Part shown: piece by piece, positions 58,120 through 64,000 of the stretch
How positions within the stretch are numbered: position 1 is the stretch's first letter
Layout: each line of letters opens with the position of its first letter
Source: Limnospira fusiformis SAG 85.79
Lineage (GTDB): Bacteria; Cyanobacteriota; Cyanobacteriia; Cyanobacteriales; Microcoleaceae
Assembly: GCF_012516315.1 (NCBI RefSeq)
Contig: NZ_CP051185.1
Span: 2,965,403-3,029,402, forward strand
Length of the DNA stretch: 64,000 bases
Direction: 5' to 3'
Notes under the pieces: generated by a model
Told to the model about the DNA's origin: nothing
Seen by the model: only the letters and a program-made list of their open reading frames with translations
The model's database searches: none
Position numbers and translations under genes: made by a program

Positions 58120-59091
58120 TCAGTATATTCTACTCACCACATAGTCCCCTAATTCCACCAGAGCTTGACGAGACTCCGAAGGGGGTAACTGCTTGATATG
58201 TTCTACGGCGACTTGGGCGTGGTGGATGGCGAGTTCTCGGGATTTCTCAATCCCAGAACTTTCTTGAATTAAGGCGATCGCCTGTTCCAAGTCCCCATCT
58301 TGAGCAAATTCGCGATCGATCAGAGTTTCCAGAAAAGGCTTTTCTGCCAAAGCAAACAGCGTCGGGGCTGTCAGGTTTCCGCTTTTGAGATCCGAAGCAG
58401 CCGGTTTACCTAGAGATTCCGTCGAACCTGTAAAGTCTAAAATATCATCGACAATTTGAAACGCCAAGCCAATATTACGACCATATTTATACAAATCTTC
58501 TGCTAGTTCTGCTGACACTCCACTTAACAGACCAGCCGCCTTAGAGCTATTGGCGATTAAAGATGCTGTCTTGTAGTAACTCTTTTCGAGATAGGCTTCA
58601 ATGGACAAGCTAGTGTCAAATCGATTTAGTCCCTGTTGAATTTCTCCCTCTGCCAGATCCATGATCACCTGTGACAGAAGTTTAACTACCTCTAAGTTAT
58701 CCAGGTTGGCTAAATACCAGGAGGACTGGGCAAATAGGAAGTCTCCGGCTAAAACCGCCACCCGGTTATTAAACAAACTGTGAACTGTCGGGACACCCCG
58801 CCGCAGTTCTGATTCATCCACCACGTCATCATGAACCAAACTAGCAGTATGGATCATTTCTGTGATTTCAGCCAGACGGCGGTGCTTAGGTATGATTTCG
58901 TGATCGGGCATGGTTGCCCTAGATATTAGCAGCACGATCGCCGGACGCACCCGTTTTCCCTGTACGCTAAATAAATGCTCTGCTGCTGCATACAGGATCG
59001 GGTGACGAGCGCCCACCAGTTGTTTCAGGTTATCGGTTAGCAGTTTTAGGTCTGCTTCAACGGTCGAAAATAGAAGAGTGCGAGAGGTCAT
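58120..59091 (-). CDS. sds: Solanesyl (all-trans polyprenyl) diphosphate synthase
   Basis: The 323-residue enzyme has both aspartate-rich motifs of trans-prenyl synthases: HDDVVDESELRRG (first motif region, about 84-96) and FQIVDDILDFTGS (second, about 210-222), plus GKRVRPAIVLL near the N-terminus and KTASLIANSSKAAG. Length and features fit the cyanobacterial solanesyl diphosphate synthase that makes the C45 side chain of plastoquinone from IPP and a short allylic primer. The small residues before the first Asp motif (MIHTASLVHDD) permit long chains. A HIP1-rich 80-base spacer separates it from the IS607 element. Confidence 0.88.
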   Translation of the reverse strand: MTSRTLLFSTVEADLKLLTDNLKQLVGARHPILYAAAEHLFSVQGKRVRPAIVLLISRATMPDHEIIPKHRRLAEITEMIHTASLVHDDVVDESELRRGVPTVHSLFNNRVAVLAGDFLFAQSSWYLANLDNLEVVKLLSQVIMDLAEGEIQQGLNRFDTSLSIEAYLEKSYYKTASLIANSSKAAGLLSGVSAELAEDLYKYGRNIGLAFQIVDDILDFTGSTESLGKPAASDLKSGNLTAPTLFALAEKPFLETLIDREFAQDGDLEQAIALIQESSGIEKSRELAIHHAQVAVEHIKQLPPSESRQALVELGDYVVSRIY

Positions 59092-59183
59092 GGGTTTGCC
59101 AACTCAGGCTGGATGATTAACAAAATTTTACATATTATAGTTCGATTTTAAGCTAAGGCTATCATCTCACCAAACTGATACAT

Positions 59184-60326
59184 TTACGCGACATTTATCC
59201 GGCTATTGCCTGACAATGCGACGATAGCACTATTACCCGTTAAGGTAACAGAGGCGGTATCCCGCAAAGCTTTTAGAAAGATTCCAAAAGCACCGTTCCA
59301 GTCCCTGGGTAGAGTGAACCCGCACTCAGGACATCGGAACACTTTTGAGCCACCTAGCTGGGAATGCACATGACCACAGTGAGTACAGGTTTTGCTGGTG
59401 TATTCTTCGGTCACATCTACAACTGTGGTTCCAGTTATCTCGGCTTGATGTCTCAGGGTTAGTTTGAATCGATAATGCGCCCATGTCAGCATGGCTCGGG
59501 CAGTCTTAGACCTGATTAGACGCTTCACCTTGGCAACCATATCGGAAGTCTCGAAGGTCGGCAGAAAAATTATACTGTAGTTATGAGTCAAGTAGTGAGC
59601 AATTTGTTTGTGGGCCTCATCCACTAAATTCCGGATTTTAGTTCTCATTCGTTGAGCCGCTTGCCTCATCCGTCGCCTTCTTGAACGACAGGGTTCCTTG
59701 GCGATTCGGCTCATCAAATCATCCAAATGTTGACATAGCCTAGTAATGCGTCCTATATCCCCGGAGCCCAATTCCAGAAATCGAGAGCCATCAAACCCAG
59801 TTATGAAAGTTCGGACACCCGGGTCTAATGCAATCACGCCAGTAGCGTCAGTTGTGGTAACGGCAACTGGTTCAGGGAAAATCGCCAACCATCGACCTTT
59901 GGTAAACACCAACTGAGTCCCTTGCCCGCAAGTTTTAGGGATAGCTTCGGAAACCATGAAAGTTAATCCTTTCGTTAGTCTTGGATACCAACTCCCTGAA
60001 GAGAAATTAGTATTATTGAACTTAATCCCTTGAGAGCTGTCACGACAACTTCTAAACCTGGCATCAGGACTGGCGGTCAAAGCCTGATAGGCATCAAAGA
60101 TGGCATTTTGCCGAATGTGGCAGGGTGTTTCTTTGACCCATTCGGGTAAGTCACTCTGCATCACTTTATTGCGTAACTTTAACTTGCTTAGTCGTTTACC
60201 ACTCCTAGATAATGCAATTGCTTGGTTGTAGCAATACCGACAAGCAGCCAGCCATTTACGCCAGACTTGATTTAGCTCTGGGCTGGGGTAAATCCGGATC
60301 TTCTTTGACCTGAGTTTTGTATTTAC
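59184..60326 (-). CDS. tnpB: TnpB of IS607 type
   Basis: Homology begins at VNTKLRSKKIRIYPSPELNQ (about 60326) and runs to 59184, about 380 residues. RuvC-type residues are intact: Asp in VIALDPGVRTFITGF, Glu in IIFLPTFETSDMV, Asp in LPRDWNGAFGIF; the zinc ribbon is CTHCGHVHSQ/CPECG. The open frame extends to 60878, but its first 184 codons lie over tnpA in the wrong frame and are not real. No ATG, GTG or TTG is visible exactly at the homologous start (the codon is GTA), so the native start may have mutated. A transcript from here would also carry the right-end guide RNA. Confidence 0.8.
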   Translation of the reverse strand, partial: VNTKLRSKKIRIYPSPELNQVWRKWLAACRYCYNQAIALSRSGKRLSKLKLRNKVMQSDLPEWVKETPCHIRQNAIFDAYQALTASPDARFRSCRDSSQGIKFNNTNFSSGSWYPRLTKGLTFMVSEAIPKTCGQGTQLVFTKGRWLAIFPEPVAVTTTDATGVIALDPGVRTFITGFDGSRFLELGSGDIGRITRLCQHLDDLMSRIAKEPCRSRRRRMRQAAQRMRTKIRNLVDEAHKQIAHYLTHNYSIIFLPTFETSDMVAKVKRLIRSKTARAMLTWAHYRFKLTLRHQAEITGTTVVDVTEEYTSKTCTHCGHVHSQLGGSKVFRCPECGFTLPRDWNGAFGIFLKALRDTASVTLTGNSAIVALSGNSRINVA

Positions 60327-60883
60327 GCACTCCGTATAATCGGGAACTGAAGCAGTGGAGGATGGCGAGGATGTCCTCAACCATTTCTCGTTCTGGACTG
60401 AGACTTGTCTGGTTGAGAACCATGAGTGAGCACCTGTTTTGCTCATAGAGCCATCGAAACAAGTCAAATCCCCATATTGCCAATCAGTCTTTGTGGGCAA
60501 CGACAACCATGCCGACATCTCCTGACAATTGATGTCCCAGTAAGGCCAGCATTTTCTTTCCCTTGAAGTTGAGCCCGCCTCCGATTTCTGAGACGACTTC
60601 TGCTTCGGGGTAGAGGTTGGACAGTGCGGCCACCTGTCGGTTGAGGTCGAACTGCTGGGCGCGGCTACTAACTCTGGCATAGATAACGACTTTGCGTTTG
60701 TCACTGCCTGATTTGGCAGCAGTATATCACTCAACGTTGTATCGTCGTTGCCCAGCGGGGGTTCTGATGGTCTCGATTGAGCCATTGTCGTCCCATCTGC
60801 GGAGTGTTCTTTCATGGACTCCAAGGATTTGGGCGGCTTCCTTGGGTTTGACATATCTGGCAATAGGTTTATCCTCAACTCTT
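60256..60883 (-). pseudogene. IS607 TnpA, MerR-type HTH and serine recombinase, two nonsense codons
   Basis: One frame encodes the HTH (YVKPKEAAQILGVHERTLRRW), TPAGQRRYNVE, stop (60729-60727), then VVIYARVSSRAQQFDLNRQV with the catalytic Ser region, GDVGMVVVAHKD, stop (60486-60484), then IWGFDLFRWLYEQNRC to 60256. The second stop falls where related recombinases have Arg (HKDRL), so CGA to TGA is likely. The end overlaps the start of tnpB by about 70 bases, as usual in IS607. Confidence 0.82.
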
Positions 60884-60943
60884 CTCGCTTATTAGACCCT
60901 ATTGCCCTAAAATATTAACCTAATTTGAGATTAAATCATGCTC

Positions 60944-61629
60944 TCAACTGGGATTATACCCCACCAGAGCATCAACTTGAGATCTTCACCACACCTGCAT
61001 CAAATCTAATTAACCGTGAACCCCCTACAGGGCGGGTTGATTCATCTTGGACTATGCCAAATTAGCTACTAGACGGGCCTACCCCTAGATGATCTCTGCC
61101 CTCTCCCCCATCACCTATTGTCCATGATCCGTTGTCCATTGCCCCTGAAAATTTTTTTCTCATAATTGGTACAATTCGTTAATTTTGTGTTAGGTTAATT
61201 GTTAAGAGTTTAAGAAAATTCTACACATTAAGGGCAACAGGTGTGGCAGCCAAATATTAACTGGCTGTTGTTGCACAGGTTATCCACAGAAGAGGGGATA
61301 GCTAGGGGCGATTTTAGAAGTTCCTAAGCTGGCATCAGATTATGGTGTGGCGGCTTGGTGGGTTCAAGACCAATCAGCACGGTCTAGGCTTATATTTAGG
61401 CGGCGGACTTGCTGTAGAAGTCTGGTAACTTGGCATAGGTATTAGGGAAACTTTCTGGAGTTGCAAATCTCTGGTTAGTTTTTGTTGATGTGCCTGGTGG
61501 TATCCCTGATTAGATAGCGATCGCCACCCAGCTATAACCTGGCGTGGGAAACCTGCCCCTATGTATATGTAGCTACTCTTAAACTCCCATATATGCTCCT
61601 CTCTCACACACAGACTAGCCGCACCACCT
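60944..61629. other. Gene-free stretch of about 690 bases
   Basis: No convincing coding region is seen; a 77-codon minus-strand frame at 61374-61607 has no recognisable feature. One DnaA-box-like sequence (TTATCCACA at 61280-61288) stands alone. The last part presumably holds the promoter of the small membrane peptide. Confidence 0.4.
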
Positions 61630-61752
61630 ATGAACTACCACGAATTACCGTTAATGATTCCCCTACTCGCCACCGGTTATGTGTTGACTATTTATTTGCT
61701 GTTGATGGTGGCTAAACATACAGCAGCGCGATTTTCTCGCTTTCGCTCTTAG
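61630..61752 (+). CDS. 40-residue single-pass membrane peptide
   Basis: An ATG at 61630 opens 40 codons encoding MNYHELPLMIPLLATGYVL, then a continued hydrophobic stretch TIYLLLMVAKH and a basic, aromatic tail AARFSRFRS. The hydrophobic core (about residues 7-28) and positive C-terminus predict one membrane span with the tail in the cytoplasm. The size recalls small subunits of cyanobacterial thylakoid complexes, but it does not match PetN, PsaM, PsbX or other small subunits that I can recall. Support: a strong terminator 35 bases downstream (61787) and a long upstream spacer. Confidence 0.6.
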   Translation: MNYHELPLMIPLLATGYVLTIYLLLMVAKHTAARFSRFRS

Positions 61753-61786
61753 TTATATTGATCACCGATCATTAATTCGCTGAAAA

Positions 61787-61819
61787 CAACCACTCCCATT
61801 TGGCGGAGTGGTCTTTTCT
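61787..61819 (+). terminator. Rho-independent terminator
   Basis: CCACTCC (61790-61796) and GGAGTGG (61805-61811) form a perfect stem with an eight-base loop, followed by TCTTTTCT. It is the clearest terminator in the window and ends the small membrane peptide transcript. Confidence 0.85.
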
Positions 61820-61893
61820 ATGATGAAATATTCTTCACACAAACAGACTCGGTAAAATTACTTAGTTACATAGACAATAGGCGATCGCGATCG

Positions 61894-62106
61894 CTATGCA
61901 GATTGACTGACAGTTAACCGCTGGTCGGAAATAGCCGTGTCTAATTTTTCCCAAGAGTAAATAAAGGGAGAACTTGCCAGCGAACAAGATGCCCAATCAC
62001 TTTGCACAGAACCGTGAAACAACTGGCAAACACCGCCTCGTCGCCCCTCAGATTTATAGTGGAGGCAATTGCGACAAGTCGATGGAGTAGAATTTTTGAT
62101 CGGCAT
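61894..62106 (-). CDS. Small Cys-rich protein (cyanobacterial)
   Basis: The start is placed at ATG 62106 (MPIKNSTPSTCRNCLHYKSE), giving 70 residues; the frame is open 13 codons further. Four Cys in the order CRNC, C (GGVCQLF) and C (WASCSLA) could bind zinc or an iron-sulfur cluster; the pattern CRNCxxYxxEGRRGGxC appears conserved in cyanobacteria. No function can be assigned. It lies downstream of queE on the same strand, with a spacer of about 95 bases. Confidence 0.65.
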   Translation of the reverse strand: MPIKNSTPSTCRNCLHYKSEGRRGGVCQLFHGSVQSDWASCSLASSPFIYSWEKLDTAISDQRLTVSQSA

Positions 62107-62200
62107 GACAAACCTCTGGAGCTCACTTGATTTATTGTTTATCAAAATCGCTCAAGAACCTGTTATCTAAACTACAGTTTGCCAAGAAATATCAATCAAT

Positions 62201-62815
62201 CTATTCCACACCAATATATTTATGAAGCTGAACCGAAAGCCGATAACCTGGAAACTGTTTTAATTTTGCCAATACCAAAGGCAAAGTGCGGTCTATATCA
62301 GTCCACTGCGGTTGTAAAAAAACCGGAATCGTAGAATTTTCCGCCAAACGGGATCGATAAAACTCCAACTCATCCCCCACATCAATCACCAACTTAATTT
62401 CGGAAGCCCGTCGCCACATCTGTGATACCACCGGATAACGGGGGCTGATATGTTCCTTGGGACTCAGAGTAATCCAGCATAGATCAGAAACATCTTGCCA
62501 AAACGCCCCCGATGTCTCAATAGAAACCTGCCTCCCAGTTTCTTCTAATACCCTCACCAAATCAGGTAACTGAGGATATATAAACGGTTCACCCCCAGAA
62601 ATTACCACCCTGGGCGACACCAACTCCGCCAACAGTTCATCAAAGCTACGCATATTCCGGGGTAAACCTTTCCCGCCATCAGCATATCCGGTGTCACACC
62701 AAGGGCAACCCACCGGACACCCCGCCAACCGAATAAAATCTACAGGAGTTCCCGCCCAATAACCCTCCCCTTGGATGGTTTGCTGAAAAGTCTCATGTAC
62801 TGGAATTGTAATCAT
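62201..62815 (-). CDS. queE: 7-carboxy-7-deazaguanine synthase
   Basis: The 204-residue radical-SAM enzyme has the CX3CX2C cluster motif in [20 protein letters not shown] (about 31-50), the QueE leader [19 protein letters not shown] and [20 protein letters not shown], followed by [10 protein letters not shown] and WITLSPK. It converts 6-carboxytetrahydropterin to 7-carboxy-7-deazaguanine in the queuosine pathway. The length is standard. Its start overlaps the stop of the SUI1-family gene by four bases. Confidence 0.93.
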   Translation of the reverse strand: MITIPVHETFQQTIQGEGYWAGTPVDFIRLAGCPVGCPWCDTGYADGGKGLPRNMRSFDELLAELVSPRVVISGGEPFIYPQLPDLVRVLEETGRQVSIETSGAFWQDVSDLCWITLSPKEHISPRYPVVSQMWRRASEIKLVIDVGDELEFYRSRLAENSTIPVFLQPQWTDIDRTLPLVLAKLKQFPGYRLSVQLHKYIGVE

Positions 62816-63177
62816 CCGCCGCTTTTTTTAGCTTTATATCCCAATTGAGTAAGTATTTGCAGCAACTTATCAGTATGATCACCCTGAATTTCCAGAGTTT
62901 GGTCTTTCATGGTTCCTCCAGTGCCGCACTGATTTTTCAATTGTTTTAATAACTTACTCAGGGTCTGGTCATTGGTTTGAAAGCCGGAAATAATCGTGAC
63001 TGTTTTACCGCCCCGTCCCTTACGAGTTGCCTGCACTTTTAAGTTTTGCTGCTGGGGGGGTAAGTCCGGCACTCCTGGTTCCATAGCTTCGGAATTAGAA
63101 GAATTGCCAAACTCTGAGTAAGCGATCCGATTCTTATGAGACGATTTCCTATCAAAATTTCCCTTAGATGCGGCCAT
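62812..63177 (-). CDS. SUI1/eIF1 family translation factor (YciH-like)
   Basis: The 121-residue protein has a polar N-terminal half (residues 1-45, [20 protein letters not shown]) and a SUI1 domain: [40 protein letters not shown] and [14 protein letters not shown]. Members bind the small ribosomal subunit and affect start-site fidelity. The ATG at 63177 is at the head of a two-gene unit with queE, with a four-base overlap. Confidence 0.9.
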   Translation of the reverse strand: MAASKGNFDRKSSHKNRIAYSEFGNSSNSEAMEPGVPDLPPQQQNLKVQATRKGRGGKTVTIISGFQTNDQTLSKLLKQLKNQCGTGGTMKDQTLEIQGDHTDKLLQILTQLGYKAKKSGG

Positions 63178-63326
63178 AACTAATCACTCATTGACATAAA
63201 GCGGGAAGTTACCCCTACTTCCATCTTCCGACTCAGCAGGGGGAACTATTTAACCTATAGCGGAAAACCGCCAAGAGTGGCAAGTTGATAGTTGTTAATC
63301 ATCAATTAATTTGACTGGGCGCTGTC

Positions 63327-63905
63327 TCAGGCAGTAACTTTAGAGTTGAGGGTGGGACTAGGAACTTCCTCAAAAATGGCTCCCTGTTCTTTTAACTCCT
63401 GGATACGAGCAGCATTTAACCCGGTAACCTGTTTAAATTTGACGTTTTGCAACAATGCCCCGGTTAGGTTAGCTTCCTTGAGGTTCGTACCCTGAAATTG
63501 GGCGTGACTCAGTGCTGCATCTACGAGTTCAGCCCGCATGAGGTTAGCTCGACTCAAATCGGCATAACTAAGGTTAGCATGGGTGAGAATGGCTCCGCTC
63601 AAATCGGCCCCACTCAAATCGGCCCCACTCAAATCGGCACCTGTTAGATCTGCCCGGGTCAGGTTGGCTCCGCTGAGGTCGGCTCCGCTGAGGTTGGCAC
63701 AATACAGGTTTGCTCCTATTAAGTTAGCATTGAATAGGCTAACACCAAGCAAATTGGCTCGAAATAGGTTCGCCCGAAATAGGTTCGCCCGAAATAGGTT
63801 CGCGCCACTCAGGTTAGCATTACTCAGGTCCGCCCGGAATAGGTCTGTATCCCGGAAATTGCGATCGCCTGCTGCATAAAGGTTGAGCAGTTCTTGTGAA
63901 TTCAT
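63327..63905 (-). CDS. Pentapeptide repeat protein
   Basis: The 192-residue protein has a short leader (MNSQELLNLYAAGDRNFRD) and about 25 tandem pentapeptides of the A(D/N)LSG type from residue 20 to about 155, such as ANLSGANLFRANL and ADLTGADLSGADL. These fold as a right-handed quadrilateral beta helix. The C-terminal 35 residues (TGLNAARIQELKEQGAIFEE) are not repetitive. Role unknown; no signal peptide. The repeats give a false open frame on the opposite strand. Confidence 0.9.
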   Translation of the reverse strand: MNSQELLNLYAAGDRNFRDTDLFRADLSNANLSGANLFRANLFRANLFRANLLGVSLFNANLIGANLYCANLSGADLSGANLTRADLTGADLSGADLSGADLSGAILTHANLSYADLSRANLMRAELVDAALSHAQFQGTNLKEANLTGALLQNVKFKQVTGLNAARIQELKEQGAIFEEVPSPTLNSKVTA

Positions 63906-64000
63906 GATAATTTCCTAATCTCCAATATGATTAACTGCAATTGTGCCTAAGTTCTTGTTCAATCGGGCAAAACTTTATTTTAATTTAAAAAACCACGGGT

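Larger units (their letters stand above)
59175..60943 (-). mobile_element. IS607-type insertion sequence (tnpA broken, tnpB largely intact)
   Basis: The element carries, on the minus strand, an N-terminal MerR-like helix-turn-helix/serine recombinase gene (tnpA) overlapping a tnpB gene, the layout of IS607. The ends are set by comparison with the deleted copy at 9873-10443, which shares CTGATACATTTACGCGAC at one end and TTAACCTAATTTGAG with the following bases at the other. No target duplication is expected for this family. With tnpA interrupted by two stop codons, movement would need a related recombinase in trans. Confidence 0.85.

Noticed and set aside
59184..60878. A 564-residue TnpB with a novel N-terminal domain
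   Set aside because: The first 184 codons are the tnpA gene read in another frame (Ser/Pro-rich and unlike TnpB); the recombinase frame is clearly recognisable beneath.
61280..61288. DnaA-box-like TTATCCACA, possible replication origin
   Set aside because: Only one box is seen, with no cluster, no dnaA/dnaN genes and no AT-rich unwinding region; a single match in 64 kb is expected by chance.
63327..63905. Short regular DNA repeats that could be mistaken for a CRISPR array
   Set aside because: The 15-base periodicity encodes pentapeptide repeats in one frame, with no spacer diversity and no cas genes.

Overview
The window comes from a filamentous cyanobacterium, most likely of the Arthrospira/Limnospira (Spirulina) type. 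Support: frequent GCGATCGC (HIP1) octamers, many cyanobacteria-restricted families (DUF4079, DUF1997, HetZ-like, Npun_R2821-type glycosyltransferases), a CIRCE-controlled groEL without groES, and heavy loading with tnpB elements and group II introns. The genus is inferred from gene content and was not tested by a search.

Region 1 (1-9150): an ankyrin gene cut by the window edge and a DUF4079 membrane protein, then about 8.2 kb of nested mobile DNA between the convergent DUF4079 and DUF1997 genes. The nest holds an IS200/IS605-type tnpB element (873-4627) whose tnpB is split in codon 2 by a 2.4 kb group II intron (E, 4506-2098). Next is a 3.5 kb group II intron (B, 8141-4642) whose maturase gene is itself split by an ORF-less intron (C, 6130-5217). 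A further ORF-less intron (A, 9057-8143) ends 1 nt before B. A fourth relative (D) lies on the plus strand at 12158-13051. Region 2 (9154-13620): DUF1997, a decayed IS607-type element joined to an intron 5' fragment, an SDR-family gene, a lambda-lysozyme-like muramidase, intron D and a palindrome-rich block.

Region 3 (13871-32797) is an extracellular polysaccharide cluster of about 19 kb: two sulfotransferases, two pyruvyl transferase-family proteins, a GT10 fucosyltransferase-like enzyme, three tandem Npun_R2821-type glycosyltransferases, four GT4 enzymes, an acyltransferase, an ABC exporter with an unusual histidine-kinase-like tail, and a GT2-GtrA protein. Most are on the minus strand, often with overlaps or short gaps. 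Together they suggest assembly, decoration (sulfate, pyruvate, acyl, fucose-like sugars) and export of a sulfated exopolysaccharide; that product is inferred.

Region 4 (32900-45910): trxA, fabG, CIRCE-groEL, three sensor kinases in a row, a small secreted protein, a TPR-GT61 glycosyltransferase, and a Swt1-type HEPN/RNase III/dsRBD fusion, which is the most unusual protein here. Region 5 (46353-59091): TerY-like VWA plus PP2C phosphatase, a multi-PAS diguanylate cyclase, a transglutaminase-fold membrane protein with lost catalytic residues, an overlapping HetZ-like/PatU-like pair, a chemoreceptor and solanesyl diphosphate synthase. Region 6 (59175-64000): a fuller IS607 element, a 40-residue membrane peptide followed by a strong terminator, a small Cys-rich protein, queE, a SUI1-family factor and a pentapeptide-repeat protein.
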